NCBI RefSeq assembly: GCF_010730355.1
Contig: NZ_AP022576.1
Coordinates: 1,054,001 to 1,118,000 of the forward strand
DNA: 64,000 nt
Reading direction: 5' to 3'
Source: Mycobacterium florentinum
GTDB taxonomy: Bacteria; Actinomycetota; Actinomycetes; Mycobacteriales; Mycobacteriaceae
Below the pieces are notes generated by a model. The model was not told the DNA's origin and did no database searches. It worked only from the letters and a program-made list of their open reading frames with translations. Positions 51,997 to 63,452 of this stretch are shown in pieces (the first letter of the stretch is position 1; every line of letters begins with the position of its first letter). A program made the translations under genes and the position numbers.

Positions 51997-54900
51997 TACT
52001 CATCCCCTGCATCGTCGGTCATGGCTACCAGCACTCGCCGTAACCGCTCGACCAACGTTTCGATACTGGCCTTGTCGAAGACATCGGTGTCATATTCGAT
52101 GCGAAGACCCAGTTCGTGGCCCGGCACGGCTTGCACTGACAGCGGGTAGTGGTTGTACTCGCGGTTCGTGAACTTGGTGATCGTTAGATCCTGAACGCCC
52201 GACAACGCTGCGGTGTCGATCGGGTAGTTCTCGTAGACGAACATAGTGTCAAACAGCTGGTCGTGCCCGGTAATTCGATGGATTTCGTTCAACCCTAAGT
52301 ACTGGTGTTCAAGTGTTTCGGTGTAAGAGCCTTGCAGTTGGTCGAGCAGATCGCCAATCGTGGTGGCCGAGTTGATGTTGGCCCGAATCGGCACCGTGTT
52401 GATCATCAGGCCCACAATGGATTCCGCGCCGGGCAGGTCGGTCGGCCGCCCCGAGACCGCGGTGCCGAAGGCCACGTCCGGCTGACCGGTCATCCGCATC
52501 AGCAACTGAGCCCAGGCCGCCTGCAGCACGGTGCTGACAGTGGTGCGGCAGGACCGGGCCAGCTCGCTCAGCGCTTGGGTGGTCTCGGCGGACACCTGGA
52601 ACTCTTCGACGGCCCGCGCCCCGAGACCCATCCGTTGCGGCGGCCCGACCAGGGTCGGTGTGTCGAACCCGTCGAACACCTCGCGCCACGCCGCCCGGGC
52701 CGCACTGCGATCCTGATCGGCCAGCCAGGTGACAAACCGGCGGTAAGCCACGGCCGCGGGAAGCTTGGCGCCGTAGTAGCTGGCGAAAATCTCTTGCAGC
52801 AGAAGCGGTTTCGACCAGCCATCCAGCACGATGTGGTGGTTGGTCAACACGAACCGGTACTGGTCTGCCGCGGTGCGCAGCAAGGCCGCCCGGAAAGCCG
52901 GCTTGCCGACGAGATCGCAGACGGCGCCACGTTCGGCCGCGGATAGCCGCTCAATCTGGTCGTCGACGTCGCCCTCGTCCAATTCGAGGTACTGCCAAGT
53001 CAATTCGGGCTCGGCGGGCAGAATCTGCAGTGGCTCGTCGAAATCACCGCTGAAGCGGGCCACCAGGTGCGGGTGCCGGGTGATGACGGTGTGCACCGCA
53101 TTGCGCAACCGGTCCGGGTCGACCGCACCGGTGATGCTGATGTCGAGCTGCACCGCGTACAGGTCGTCGCCGCTGACGCCGAGGTCCTCGGCGGTGCTGG
53201 CGTGGAAGAACAGGCCCTGCTGCAGCGGGGTCAGCGGCAACACATCGGCGATCTGGTCGGTCTGCTGCAGTTCGTCGATCTGCTGCTGGCTCATCCGCGC
53301 CGGCGCCAGATCCGACGGCGTCAGGCCACCGCCGCCGGCGCGCACGTGTGCGCAGATGCCCGACAGCGCGTCAAACCACAACTGGCTCAACCGATCGATC
53401 TGAGTCTGGTCCAGCGCCGAGGACGCCCAGGTCCAGTTGGCCTGCAGCTGCGGGCCACCCTCGGTGTCCATGGTGCCGGCGTTGAGCTCGACGGTGTGTG
53501 CCAGCGGCATGGCGACGGCCGTCGCCGCCGCCACCGCCGGCAGGTCGTCTTGGGAGACCTGCCACAGGTCACCGGAGAGGTCGGTGGCGCCCGCGCCGAG
53601 ACGGCCCAGGTAGTTGAAGCCGATCGCCGGGTCGGATCCGTCCAGGTCGACATCGGGGTTCAGGTAGCGCAGCAGTCCGTAGGTCAGCGGGTCGGGCAGG
53701 CCGCGCAGCTGCTCCTTGGCGTCCTTGATGACCGGCCCCAGCGCGGTGTCACCGGCGACCACCTGTGTCCAGCCCAGCTCGCCGACGGTCAGCGAGACCG
53801 GGTACTTGGTGGTGAACCAGCCGACCGTGCGCGACAGGTCCACGTCGGCGGCCAATTCCTCGTGGCGGCCGTGGCCCTCGACGTCGATGCCGATCGGGGC
53901 GCCGCCGTTACCCAGGAACTCCGCCCAGGCCAGGCCGAACGCGATCAACAGAATGTCTTGCACCCCAGCGTGAAACGCCGCCGGCACCTCACCCAACAGC
54001 GCCCGCGTCGTCTCGACGTCCAGCCCGACCGACAACTGTCCGGCCGTGGCGAAGGTGTCCACCTCGGGGCGCACGGCCGGCAACGCGGCGGGCACCGAGG
54101 CCACCTGCCGCCATGCCTCGGCCTGGGCGACGACTGCGGGGACACGCGCGTGCTGGTCCAGCAGCGACGACCACCGGGCGAACGAGGTGCCCGGCACCGG
54201 CAGCGCCACCTCTTGCCCGCTGTGGTGCTGGGCCCAGCCAATGTTGAGGTCTTCCAACAGGATTCGCCACGACACCCCGTCGACGGCCAGGTGGTGAACG
54301 ATCAGCACCAACTGCGACGTGGAACCAACCCACAACGCGCTCAGCATCACCCCGGCGGCCGGATTCAACCGTGACCGCGCCTCGACGAGCGCCTCGTCGG
54401 ACAACGCGTCGACCGACCGCAGCAGGGCGGCGGCATCCACCGAGCCGACCTCGGGCACCCACAGCGACCAGCCACCGGCGCCGTCGTCGTCGACCCGCAG
54501 CCGCAGCATCGCGTGCCGATCCACCAGCGCCTGCAGCACGACCGCCGCGTCGGCTTCGGTCACGCCGTCGGGGGCCTGCACCACCATCGTCTGATTGAAC
54601 TGTTCGACCGGACCGTCGGTGTCGTGCAGCCACCGAACGATCGGGGTGGAAATGACCTCACCAAGACCCTCGTCGGCCGCGCCATCGCCGTCGCCGCCCA
54701 TTCGGGCCACCCGGGCCAGCCGGGCCACGGTCTGCTCGACGAAAATGTCACGCGGACGGCACACCAGACCCGCCGCCCGGGCCCGGGCCACCACCTGCAT
54801 CGACAGAATGCTGTCGCCGCCGAGGTCGAAGAAGGAGTCGTCGATGCCGACGCGTTCGACGCCGAGTACTTGGGCGTAGATCCCGGCCAAGATTTCCTCG

Positions 54901-57900
54901 ACCGCGTCGCTGGGGGCGCGGTAGTGGTCGACGTCGGAGTATTCCGGGGAGGGCAGCGCGCGAGTGTCGAGCTTGCCGTTGACCGTCAACGGCAGCGCAT
55001 CCATCACGACGACCGCGACCGGCACCATATACGACGGCAGCCGCTGGGCCAGCTGGGCGCGGATCTCGGCCGGGTCCGCGGCCCCGGTCACATACCCGAC
55101 CAGACGCTTATCACCCGGACGGTCCTCACGGGCGATCACCACCGCCTGATCCACGTGATCCAAACCGCTTAGCGCTGCCTGGATCTCACCAAGTTCGATG
55201 CGATACCCGCGGATCTTGACCTGCTCGTCGGCCCGCCCCACATACCGCAGCTGCCCATCGGCACCCCAGGACACCAAATCCCCGGTCCGATACATCCGCG
55301 CCCCGGGCCCACCGAACGGACACGCCACAAACCGCGACGCCGTCAAATCCGGGCGCCCGACATAGCCGCCGGCCACCCCGGCACCGGCCACATACAACTC
55401 CCCGACCACCCCGGGTGCGACGGGGCGCAACCAGCCGTCCAGCACGAAGAACGCCAAATGCGCCAACGGCACCCCGATCGGGCTGGTGTTGCTGTCGATG
55501 TCGGCGTCGACGATCTCGCGGAACGACGCATGCACCGTCGTCTCGGTGATGCCATACATGTTGATCATCCGCGGCAATCCCGGATGATTGTGCAACCACG
55601 TCTGCAGCCGTTGCGGCTCAAGCGCTTCGCCACCGAAGACCACGGTTTGCAGTTTGAGCTGCTGTCCCAGCTCGGGCTGCAGCGCGTCGGCGGCCTGCAG
55701 CGCGTAGAACGCCGAAGGCGTCTGGCTCAGCACGCTGACCTGTTCGCTGACCAGCAACGCATGCAGGTCTTCCGGCGAGCGGACCACGGCGTCGGGCACC
55801 ACGACCACCCGGCCGCCGTGCAGCAGCGCACCCCAGATCTCCCACACCGAATAGTCAAACGCCAACGAATGACACTGCGTCCACACCTGCCCCAGTTCCA
55901 TCTCGGCGTCCAACGACTCCAACAACTGGGTCACATTGCGGTGCGTGACCGCCACACCCTTGGGCTTACCCGTGGTGCCCGAGGTGTAGATGATGTAGGC
56001 AACGTGATCGGCCGCGGGTATCGGCAATGCGGTGTTCGGTGCGGCGCCGATCGCCGGGTCCTCGACATCGAGGACCGCCACATCAGCGCCCTCCAGCCGC
56101 GCGCGCAGGTCCGCGGTGGTCAGGGCGGCGATGGGCGCGGAGTCCGACAGCATGAACTCCATCCGCGCCCTCGGGTGTGCGGGATCCATCGGCAAATACG
56201 CCGCCCCCGTCTTCAGCACCGCCAGCAACGAGACGATCGCCTCGGCAGACCGGTTGAGCAGCACCGCCACCCGCTCACCCGGACCCGCCCCGCACCCGGA
56301 TAGCACGTGCGCCAACCGATTCGCCGCCTCGTCGAGCTCGCGGTAGGTCCACGACCCATCACCACAATTGACCGCCACCGCCTCCGGGGCGCGCGCGACC
56401 TGCGCGGCGAACAACTCCGGAATCGACACCGGCACGCTCGCGGGCTGCGTCAACACCTCCCGGTTGCCCCACTCCTGCAACCGCGCATGCTCATCACCAT
56501 CAAGCAAATCAATCGACGACAACCGACGCGACGCATCAGTCGTCATCAACACCAACACCCGACGCAACCGCTCCACCAACGAGTCCACGGTCGCGACATC
56601 GAACACGTGGCTGTCGAATTCGACGCGCAGGCTCAGTTCGTGGCCCGGCGTCACGACCACCGATAGCGGGTAGTGGTTGAATTCGCGGCTGCTGAAATCG
56701 GTGATGGCCAACTCGTGGACGCCCAGCAGCGCCCCCGCGTCGACCGGGTAGTTCTCGTAGAGGAAAAGCGTGTCGAACAGCTGGTCGTGACCCGTCACGC
56801 GGTGGATATCCCGCAGCGCCAGGTGGTCGTACTCGATCGTGTCGTTGTGGGACCGCTGCAACTGGGCCATCAGGTCGGCGATGGTGGTCGTCGCGGTGGC
56901 GCTGGCCCGCACCGGCACGGTGTTGATCAGCAGACCCACCAGCGCTTCGGCGCCGGGCAGCTCGGTCGGCCGGCCGGAGACGGCGGTGCCGAAGGCGACA
57001 TCGTGGTGGCCGGTCAGCCACATCAGAACCTGCGCCCACGCCGCCTGCAGCACGTTGCTGACGGTGGTGTGGTTCGAGCGCGCCAGCTCGGTGAGGGCCT
57101 GGGTCGTGTCGGCAGGCACCCGATACGATTCCACGCCGCGCTCGGCCGCCTGTCCGGGCGGACTCACCAGGGTGGGCGTGTCAAAGCCGGCCAGCACCTC
57201 GGCCCACGCGGCTTGCGCGGCATCGCGATCCTGCTCGGCCAGCCAGGTGACGAAGCTGCGATACGACGGCGGCGCGGGCAACCGTTGCCCGTAATAGAGA
57301 GTGAAGATCTCCTGCAGCAGGATCGGCAACGACCAGCCGTCGATCACGATGTGGTGGATGGTCAGCACCAACCGGTGCCGGTTGTCCCCGGTGCGGATCA
57401 AGGCCACCCGGAAGGCGGGCTGGTCGGCGATGTCGCACACCAAGGCGCGTTCGTCGGCGCACAGCTTTTGGACCCGCTCGTCGACTTCGGCTTCGCCGCC
57501 GGTTATTTCGGCGTACTGCCACGCCATGACCGGCTCGGCCGGGATGATCTGGATCGGCTCGTCGAATTGCTGGCAGAACCGCGCCGCCAGGTTGGGGTGC
57601 CGGTTGACCACCGTCTGCACCGCCTCGCGCAGCCGCTTCGCATCCAGCGGGCCGGTCACCGTGATGCCCAATTGCACGGCGTACAGATCGTCGCCAGAGC
57701 CCTCCGCGAGCGCGGTGTGGAACAACAGCCCCTGCTGCACGGGGGTCAGCGGAAGCACGTCGGCGATGCGCAGCTGCCGGGACAGGTCGTCGATTTGCTC
57801 TTGGCTCAGGCGCGCCGGCGCCACATCCGACGGTGTCAGCCCGCCACCACCGCGACGCACGTGTGCGCAAATGCCGGCCAGGGCCTCGAACCACAGTTGG

Positions 57901-60900
57901 CTGAGCCTGTTGATCTGGGTGTCGTCCAGTGCCGACGGCGCCCAGGTCCAGTTGGCGTGCAGATGCGGACCAGCTTCGCCGTCGACCGTACCGGCGTTGA
58001 GTTCCACGGTGTGCGCCAACGGCATTGGGATCGACGCGGCCGCACCGGCCAGTTCGAGGCTATCCTGGCTGACTCGCCACAGGTCCTCGGAGAGCTCGGC
58101 GGCCGAGGCGCCCATGCGGCCCAGATAGTTGAAGCCGATCGCCGGGTCGGTTCCGGCCAGATCCACCCCGGGGTTCAAGTACCGCAACAGACCGTAGCTC
58201 AATCCGTCGGGCAGGGCCCGCAGCTGTTCCTTGACCTCTTTGATGACCGCGCCGAGTGCCGGGTCGCCGGCGACCACCCGCGACCAGTCCAGACCACCGA
58301 TGGTCAACGACACCGGGTACTTGGTGGTGAACCACCCGACCGTGCGCGACAGGTCCAGGTATGGAGCCAGTTCTTCCTGTCGCCCGTGACCCTCGACGTC
58401 TATGCCGAGCGGCTTGCCCGGGGAGCCCAGGAATTCCGCCCAGGCCAACCCGAACGCGATCAACAGAATGTCTTGCACCCCAGCGTGAAACGCGGCCGGC
58501 ACCTCGCCCAGGATCTGACGGGTCGTGTCGACGTCCAGGTCCACCGACAACCGTCCGGCATTGGCGTGCGTATCCACCGCGGGCTGTACGGCCGGCAACA
58601 CCGCCGGGGTGGACGCCACCTGCCGCCAGGCGTCCGCCTGTGCCACGACGGCCTCGCCAAGGGCGTGCTCTTCGAGCAGTGACGACCACCGGGCGAACGA
58701 CGTCCCGGGCGCCGGCAACTTCACCTCTTGCCCGCTGTGATGCTGGGCCCACGCGATGTTGAGGTCCTCCAACAGGATTCGCCACGAGACACCGTCGACT
58801 GCCAGGTGGTGAATGATCAACGCCAATTGGGACGTCGAGGTGACCCACAGCGCGCTCAGCATCGACCCGGTGGCCGGGTTCAGCCGCGACCGTGCCTCGG
58901 TGAGCGCCTTGTCGGTCAGCTCATCGACCGATTGCAGATGAGCGGCGGCGTCGACGGTCCCGACGTCGGGCACCCACAGCGACCAGCCGCCGGCGCCGTC
59001 GTCGTCGGCACGCAGCCGCAGGGTCGCATGCCGATCCACCAGCGCCTGCAGCACCACCGCCACATCCGCCTCGGTCACGCCGGTCGGGGCTTGTATCACC
59101 ATCGCCTGGTTGAACTGCTCGACCGGGCCGTCGATGTCCTGCAGCCAGCGGATGATCGGGGTCGACACCACCTCGCCGAGGCCCTCGTCGGCCACGCCGA
59201 TCTCGCCGGTGGCCACATTGGCCACCTGGGCCAGCCGGGCCACCGACTGCTCGACGAAGATGTCGCGCGGCCGCAGCAGCACACCGGCCGCCCGGGCCCG
59301 CGCCACCACCTGCATCGACAGGATGCTGTCGCCGCCCAGGTCGAAGAACGAATCATCGATCCCGACCCGCTCGAGGCCCAGGATCTCGGAGTAGATACCG
59401 GCCAGCACCTCTTCGACCGCGGTGGTCGGGGCACGGTAAGCGCCGCCGACACTGTGGTATTCGGGCGCCGGCAGGGCGCGGGTGTCGAGTTTGCCGTTGG
59501 GCGTCAGCGGCAGCGTCTGCAGGACGACGACCGCGGCGGGAACCATGTAGCCCGGCAGTCGCTCGGCCAGCCTGGCGCGGGCCGCAGCGGGGTCGACGGT
59601 GCCGGTGACGTAGCCGACCAGGCGCTTGTCGCCGGGGCGGTCCTCGCGGGCGATGACCGCGGCCTGCTTGACGTCGTCCAGCGCGGCCAGCGCGGCTTGG
59701 ACCTCACCCAGCTCGATGCGATACCCGCGGATCTTGACCTGCTCGTCAGCGCGGCCGAGGTAAAGCAGTTGTCCGTCGTCGCCCCACGAGACCAGGTCTC
59801 CGGTGCGGTACATCCGCTCCCCCGGCTGCCCGAACGGGCATGCCACAAATCGCGACGAGGTCAGACCGGCCCGCCGCACATATCCGCACGCCACACCGGC
59901 GCCGGCGACGTACAACTCACCGACCACGCCGGGCGGCACCGGCTTCAACCATCTGTCCAGCACGAACAACGCCGCACCCGGGACCGGCGAACCGATCGGC
60001 ACCACACCGGATCCCGGTACCAGCGGGGCGCTGATCGCCACACACACCGTGGTTTCGGTGGGGCCGTAGCCGTTGATCATCACTCGCCCGGGTGCCCACT
60101 GATCCACGACCTCAGGCGGGCAGGCCTCGCCCGCGACCACTAAGGCGGCGGTCTCCAACCCCTCGGGCGACAGCATTCCGACCGCCGAAGGCGTCTGGGT
60201 GAGCACGCTGACGTGTTCACGAACGAGTAAGGCGTGGAAGTCTTCTGGCGAGCGGGTCACCGACTCCGGCACCACCACCAGCCGCCGGCCGCCGAGCAGG
60301 GCGGCCCAGATCTCCCACACCGAGAAGTCGAATGCCAGCGAGTGGCACTGCGACCACACCCCGGTTCGCGGGAGGCCGGCATCGAAGCAGGCGAACAGTT
60401 GCGTGACGTTGTGGTGCGTAACCGCAACACCTTTGGGGGTCCCGGTGGTACCGGAGGTGTAGATGACGTGGGCGATGTTGTCCGGGTCCGGCGCCGGCAG
60501 TGCGGTACTGGGCTGGGCCGCGATGCGGGGATCGGCGACGTCGATGACCACCAGATCCTGTCCGTCCAGCCGCGACCGCAGGTCCGCGGTGGTCACCGCC
60601 GCGGTGGGCGCGGCGTCGGCAAGCATGAACTCGGTGCGCGCCGACGGCAGAGCCGGGTCAATGGGCAGGTATGCGGCACCGGTCTTCAAAACGGCCAGGA
60701 TCGCGATGATCGCGTCGGCCGAACGGGAAAACTGAAGCGCCACAACGTGGCCCGGGCCGACGCCCTCGCCAACCAGTACGTGCGCCAGCCGGTTGGCGGC
60801 CTCGTCGAGTTCCCGGTAGGTCATGGATCGACCCTCGAAGGTCACCGCGACCGCCTCGGGGGTGCGCTCCACGTGTTTGGCGAAGGTAGCCGGAATCGAC

Positions 60901-62267
60901 ACCTTCGCCGGTGCGAGCTCCGTCAGTACGGCCCGGTTGCCGATCTCGTCAAGGCGGACCGTGTCGTCGGCGTCGAGCGCCGCGATCGACGACAGCGTCG
61001 CGGTCGGGTCCTCGACCATCGCCAGCAGCACCTGCTGCAACTTCGCCGCCAGGTCGGCGACGTCAAAGTTCGCGAACGGCTGCCCGGGTCCGGCCGTGCT
61101 CAGGAACAGCTGGTCGCCGGCGCCGAGGAAGAAGAAGCCGAAGTGGCCCACCGGGCCGTGGTTCGTGTATCCCGCATGTGCCGGGGCACCGGCAAGGTTC
61201 AGGGTCAGGCGCGACGGGATGAAGTTGACGCCCACGCGATTAGCGCCCTGCCGGGCGCCGCCCTCGCCTTCGAGCGCATGCACCGGGAAACGCTGATGTT
61301 GCAGCAGTTCCCGAATTCGAATGTCGACATGGGCGACAAAGTCGGCGACCGTCGAATCCGGTGCCGTCGACAACACCAGCGGAACGACGCCGGCAAGCAT
61401 CGCGGGCAGCTTCTTCGACGCTTCGGACACTCGGCGGCTGACCGGGAAGTCCAGCGTCACTTCGGAAGCGTTGCCAGACCACCCGCGCACCAACAGTGCA
61501 CACGCGGCGGTAATGGCCGAATAGCGGCGGACCCGCAACTGTTTCGTCAACTGTTGCATTCGGCCCACAACCGCCGGGTCCAACTGCACCGAGGCTGATG
61601 TCAGATACGGGTCACGCTCGGCGGTGACCTGAGGCAAGCGGTAATGGAATCCGCTTTCGGTCGGCAGGTGTTCCTGCCAATAGGCCTGGTCATCCTGGTA
61701 GTCGGCGGAAGCCTCGTAACCGGACTCGCAGTCGATCAGGTCCTGCAAGGAACCGAAGTACGCGTCCGGTACCGGATCGCCGGCGACCAGGGCCGTATAG
61801 ACGGTAGCTACCCGGCGGCTCACCAGCGCCATCCCCATACCGTCTACGGCGATGTGGTGACAGCAAGCGAACAAATAGAATTCGTTGTCTTGTGTTTGAA
61901 ATAGCGTGAATATGAAAAGCGGACCCGAGAATGGCATTGGCGTGCGCTGAATTGAGGACGCCATTTCACGTACTTTTCGCACGGGATCATCCGAGCCGCG
62001 GAAATCATAGAAGCCCAGCTCGGCATCCGGATAATCGACCGCCTTTTGTAAAACGTGGCCGTCGGCCTCGAAGAACGCGACCCGGCCCGACTCGGCCTCT
62101 CCGACCACTTGCCGGATCGCCTGCTGCAGCAAATCGTGATGGACGAGACCTTCGATCAACACCAAAAGACCAAGCTGCCACTCGGTACCCGCGAAACCGG
62201 TTTCCTGCGAGAGCCAAATATCAAGCTGCCCCCGCGTCAGCGGATGTGCCCGCTCACCACGTTCCAT
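51996..62267 (-). CDS. mps1: Glycopeptidolipid NRPS 1: starter C-A-T-E-C-A-T-E-C
   Basis: A 3423-residue synthetase. An N-terminal starter condensation domain ([11 protein letters not shown] near 140) should N-acylate the first residue. A1 (SGTTGTPKG near 607) has pocket residues DFWTVAGVCK, close to the GrsA Phe code DAWTIAAICK. Then carrier (977), E ([10 protein letters not shown] 1157), C ([11 protein letters not shown] 1640), and A2 (SGTTGKPKG 2097) with DYWSVGMVHK, close to the Thr code DFWNIGMVHK. Next come carrier (2480), E (2660) and a final C ([11 protein letters not shown] 3145) that serves module 3 in Mps2. Product: acyl-D-Phe-D-alloThr. I chose ATG 62267 ([14 protein letters not shown]), which has CGGGGGA upstream, over ATG 62300. 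Located between mbtH and mps2. Confidence 0.93.
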   Translation of the reverse strand: MERGERAHPLTRGQLDIWLSQETGFAGTEWQLGLLVLIEGLVHHDLLQQAIRQVVGEAESGRVAFFEADGHVLQKAVDYPDAELGFYDFRGSDDPVRKVREMASSIQRTPMPFSGPLFIFTLFQTQDNEFYLFACCHHIAVDGMGMALVSRRVATVYTALVAGDPVPDAYFGSLQDLIDCESGYEASADYQDDQAYWQEHLPTESGFHYRLPQVTAERDPYLTSASVQLDPAVVGRMQQLTKQLRVRRYSAITAACALLVRGWSGNASEVTLDFPVSRRVSEASKKLPAMLAGVVPLVLSTAPDSTVADFVAHVDIRIRELLQHQRFPVHALEGEGGARQGANRVGVNFIPSRLTLNLAGAPAHAGYTNHGPVGHFGFFFLGAGDQLFLSTAGPGQPFANFDVADLAAKLQQVLLAMVEDPTATLSSIAALDADDTVRLDEIGNRAVLTELAPAKVSIPATFAKHVERTPEAVAVTFEGRSMTYRELDEAANRLAHVLVGEGVGPGHVVALQFSRSADAIIAILAVLKTGAAYLPIDPALPSARTEFMLADAAPTAAVTTADLRSRLDGQDLVVIDVADPRIAAQPSTALPAPDPDNIAHVIYTSGTTGTPKGVAVTHHNVTQLFACFDAGLPRTGVWSQCHSLAFDFSVWEIWAALLGGRRLVVVPESVTRSPEDFHALLVREHVSVLTQTPSAVGMLSPEGLETAALVVAGEACPPEVVDQWAPGRVMINGYGPTETTVCVAISAPLVPGSGVVPIGSPVPGAALFVLDRWLKPVPPGVVGELYVAGAGVACGYVRRAGLTSSRFVACPFGQPGERMYRTGDLVSWGDDGQLLYLGRADEQVKIRGYRIELGEVQAALAALDDVKQAAVIAREDRPGDKRLVGYVTGTVDPAAARARLAERLPGYMVPAAVVVLQTLPLTPNGKLDTRALPAPEYHSVGGAYRAPTTAVEEVLAGIYSEILGLERVGIDDSFFDLGGDSILSMQVVARARAAGVLLRPRDIFVEQSVARLAQVANVATGEIGVADEGLGEVVSTPIIRWLQDIDGPVEQFNQAMVIQAPTGVTEADVAVVLQALVDRHATLRLRADDDGAGGWSLWVPDVGTVDAAAHLQSVDELTDKALTEARSRLNPATGSMLSALWVTSTSQLALIIHHLAVDGVSWRILLEDLNIAWAQHHSGQEVKLPAPGTSFARWSSLLEEHALGEAVVAQADAWRQVASTPAVLPAVQPAVDTHANAGRLSVDLDVDTTRQILGEVPAAFHAGVQDILLIAFGLAWAEFLGSPGKPLGIDVEGHGRQEELAPYLDLSRTVGWFTTKYPVSLTIGGLDWSRVVAGDPALGAVIKEVKEQLRALPDGLSYGLLRYLNPGVDLAGTDPAIGFNYLGRMGASAAELSEDLWRVSQDSLELAGAAASIPMPLAHTVELNAGTVDGEAGPHLHANWTWAPSALDDTQINRLSQLWFEALAGICAHVRRGGGGLTPSDVAPARLSQEQIDDLSRQLRIADVLPLTPVQQGLLFHTALAEGSGDDLYAVQLGITVTGPLDAKRLREAVQTVVNRHPNLAARFCQQFDEPIQIIPAEPVMAWQYAEITGGEAEVDERVQKLCADERALVCDIADQPAFRVALIRTGDNRHRLVLTIHHIVIDGWSLPILLQEIFTLYYGQRLPAPPSYRSFVTWLAEQDRDAAQAAWAEVLAGFDTPTLVSPPGQAAERGVESYRVPADTTQALTELARSNHTTVSNVLQAAWAQVLMWLTGHHDVAFGTAVSGRPTELPGAEALVGLLINTVPVRASATATTTIADLMAQLQRSHNDTIEYDHLALRDIHRVTGHDQLFDTLFLYENYPVDAGALLGVHELAITDFSSREFNHYPLSVVVTPGHELSLRVEFDSHVFDVATVDSLVERLRRVLVLMTTDASRRLSSIDLLDGDEHARLQEWGNREVLTQPASVPVSIPELFAAQVARAPEAVAVNCGDGSWTYRELDEAANRLAHVLSGCGAGPGERVAVLLNRSAEAIVSLLAVLKTGAAYLPMDPAHPRARMEFMLSDSAPIAALTTADLRARLEGADVAVLDVEDPAIGAAPNTALPIPAADHVAYIIYTSGTTGKPKGVAVTHRNVTQLLESLDAEMELGQVWTQCHSLAFDYSVWEIWGALLHGGRVVVVPDAVVRSPEDLHALLVSEQVSVLSQTPSAFYALQAADALQPELGQQLKLQTVVFGGEALEPQRLQTWLHNHPGLPRMINMYGITETTVHASFREIVDADIDSNTSPIGVPLAHLAFFVLDGWLRPVAPGVVGELYVAGAGVAGGYVGRPDLTASRFVACPFGGPGARMYRTGDLVSWGADGQLRYVGRADEQVKIRGYRIELGEIQAALSGLDHVDQAVVIAREDRPGDKRLVGYVTGAADPAEIRAQLAQRLPSYMVPVAVVVMDALPLTVNGKLDTRALPSPEYSDVDHYRAPSDAVEEILAGIYAQVLGVERVGIDDSFFDLGGDSILSMQVVARARAAGLVCRPRDIFVEQTVARLARVARMGGDGDGAADEGLGEVISTPIVRWLHDTDGPVEQFNQTMVVQAPDGVTEADAAVVLQALVDRHAMLRLRVDDDGAGGWSLWVPEVGSVDAAALLRSVDALSDEALVEARSRLNPAAGVMLSALWVGSTSQLVLIVHHLAVDGVSWRILLEDLNIGWAQHHSGQEVALPVPGTSFARWSSLLDQHARVPAVVAQAEAWRQVASVPAALPAVRPEVDTFATAGQLSVGLDVETTRALLGEVPAAFHAGVQDILLIAFGLAWAEFLGNGGAPIGIDVEGHGRHEELAADVDLSRTVGWFTTKYPVSLTVGELGWTQVVAGDTALGPVIKDAKEQLRGLPDPLTYGLLRYLNPDVDLDGSDPAIGFNYLGRLGAGATDLSGDLWQVSQDDLPAVAAATAVAMPLAHTVELNAGTMDTEGGPQLQANWTWASSALDQTQIDRLSQLWFDALSGICAHVRAGGGGLTPSDLAPARMSQQQIDELQQTDQIADVLPLTPLQQGLFFHASTAEDLGVSGDDLYAVQLDISITGAVDPDRLRNAVHTVITRHPHLVARFSGDFDEPLQILPAEPELTWQYLELDEGDVDDQIERLSAAERGAVCDLVGKPAFRAALLRTAADQYRFVLTNHHIVLDGWSKPLLLQEIFASYYGAKLPAAVAYRRFVTWLADQDRSAARAAWREVFDGFDTPTLVGPPQRMGLGARAVEEFQVSAETTQALSELARSCRTTVSTVLQAAWAQLLMRMTGQPDVAFGTAVSGRPTDLPGAESIVGLMINTVPIRANINSATTIGDLLDQLQGSYTETLEHQYLGLNEIHRITGHDQLFDTMFVYENYPIDTAALSGVQDLTITKFTNREYNHYPLSVQAVPGHELGLRIEYDTDVFDKASIETLVERLRRVLVAMTDDAGDE
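55075..56585 (-). other. Codon-usage block covering the Thr adenylation domain of mps1
   Basis: Across this stretch, codons on the minus strand shift from mainly C-ending to G- and T-ending forms (for example runs of TTG, GTG, GAT and CGT/CGG around 56500-56585). The shift starts at the C-A linker (…[27 protein letters not shown]) and fades near the end of the A2 core. The block coincides with the domain that selects threonine. Confidence 0.55.
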
Positions 62268-62311
62268 GTGAGTCCCCCGAAGCTCCACCCGAGTCCCCAT
62301 ACCCAGGCGGT

Positions 62312-62542
62312 TTACTTATCAAAACTCCGACCCGCTGCCAGCCGCTCGCGCAGACTCTTCGGCCGGATATCGGGCCAGTTCTGCTCGATGTAGTCGAGAC
62401 ACGCCGCACGGTCCGCCTCGCCGTATACCACCCGCCATCCAGCGGGGACATCGGCGAAGGTCGGCCATAGGCTGTGTTGCTCCTCGTCATTGACCAACAC
62501 GAAAAAACTGCCATTATCGTCGTCGAACGGATTGGTGCTCAC
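62312..62542 (-). CDS. mbtH: MbtH-like NRPS accessory protein
   Basis: MbtH-like proteins bind A domains and are needed for their folding or activity. The 76-residue protein has the full family signature: [24 protein letters not shown], a VPAGWRVV segment and [10 protein letters not shown], with the three conserved Trp. In GPL loci this gene (also called gplH) precedes mps1. The start is GTG 62542 with GGAGAA eight bases upstream. It is 44 bp from mps1 and surely cotranscribed with it. Confidence 0.95.
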   Translation of the reverse strand: MSTNPFDDDNGSFFVLVNDEEQHSLWPTFADVPAGWRVVYGEADRAACLDYIEQNWPDIRPKSLRERLAAGRSFDK

Positions 62543-63356
62543 AGTTCTCCAGGCGTTCTCTCTTATAACTGGGGTCGTTCCAAACCATACTGGAGGCCTA
62601 CAGGCTCGGTCGGAGGTTTCGACAAAGTTCCTGATGTGATCTGTTAAGCACTCGTGACACCTCTTGGCAATTCGTTGCGAGGCGCAACGCTGGGGCGTTG
62701 GCGCCCCGGAGTGCAGTGACCTGCAGCGACGGTATCGGCTGTCTGCCGCCCGCCAAGAGTACGGTACCTACGGCCAGAAAACGACCGAGTTACGCTCTCG
62801 TTGCTCGTTAGTTGCCGCGCTGGAATAGCGCCGAAGCGGCCGGGACGTGGACCCGCAGATCAGGCCGGAAACGCCGGCGGGACGGCCACAGCAAATACGC
62901 GCACGGCACGGTAGCTACCGGGGTTCGAGGGCCGATGTGATCGCGCGACTGCGCCGTTCCCCATTGCCGCCGGGCCGGATCACGGGACGTTGATGGCGAC
63001 GACAAATCGCACGTTCAGCCACCTCAGCGAACCACTCGGACTTCGTTAGCTGACCGCGGCCGGATGACGCCTTCTGCACGCGATCGCATCGGAATGTTAT
63101 GTGTATCACCATTGCTCGGGACAATGACGCATACAACACCCGCTCGGGCGGTGGAATCTTCCGATTGCTAGCGTGCCCTTGCACTCGCGATACGAGTAAC
63201 GATCCCGCACCGGCTTGCGAAAGATCTGATGTCGGAGCCAACGGCATGGTTTACTCATCAAGATCTGGTCGCACACGCCGAACGCCGCTCGTTTGAGCTG
63301 ACCGCCGCAGGTCTGGTGTGGCGCGATCGAGGTGTGGGTACTGTCCGAGCGTTGAC
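62543..63356. other. 814-bp divergent intergenic region between mbtH and mmpS4
   Basis: No convincing gene is visible. Both outward operons must have their promoters here. On the minus strand a TTATAA-like element (around 62562-62568) lies about 20 bp before the mbtH start. A set of overlapping inverted repeats sits at 62673-62707. GC content is lower and codon periodicity is absent, unlike the flanks. Confidence 0.6.
62673..62707. repeat. Overlapping, mutually exclusive inverted repeats upstream of mbtH
   Basis: CGTTGCG-AGG-CGCAACG (62673-62689), CAACGC-TGGG-GCGTTG (62685-62700) and GGGGCG-TTGG-CGCCCC (62692-62707) share arms, so only some hairpins can form at once. The arrangement could be an RNA switch in a long mbtH leader or clustered operator half-sites. 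Confidence 0.5.
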
Positions 63357-63452
63357 ATGAGCGAGTCTGTGAACGGGTTGAAGGGGGTGCGGTGGTCGAA
63401 CACGACGTTCGAGCCCGGTCCGACGTCGCCGCTGAAGGGAGCCAGGGCGTGA
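63357..63452 (+). CDS. Candidate 31-residue ORF coupled to mmpS4
   Basis: ATG at 63357 opens a 31-codon frame (MSESVNGLKGVRWSNTTFEP...) whose TGA overlaps a GTG start of the next gene as GTGA. The peptide is hydrophilic and has no known family resemblance. The overlap suggests translational coupling, but there is no strong ribosome-binding site, so it is only a candidate. Confidence 0.4.
   Translation: MSESVNGLKGVRWSNTTFEPGPTSPLKGARA

Noticed and set aside
53067..60143. Long plus-strand frames opposite mps1 (435, 669 and 471 codons)
   Set aside because: Same antisense artefact; they repeat with the module period of mps1 because the modules are homologous.
62808..63247. Small minus-strand frames in the mbtH-mmpS4 gap
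   Set aside because: No RBS, no recognisable family, overlapping frames on both strands and no codon periodicity; treated as non-coding.
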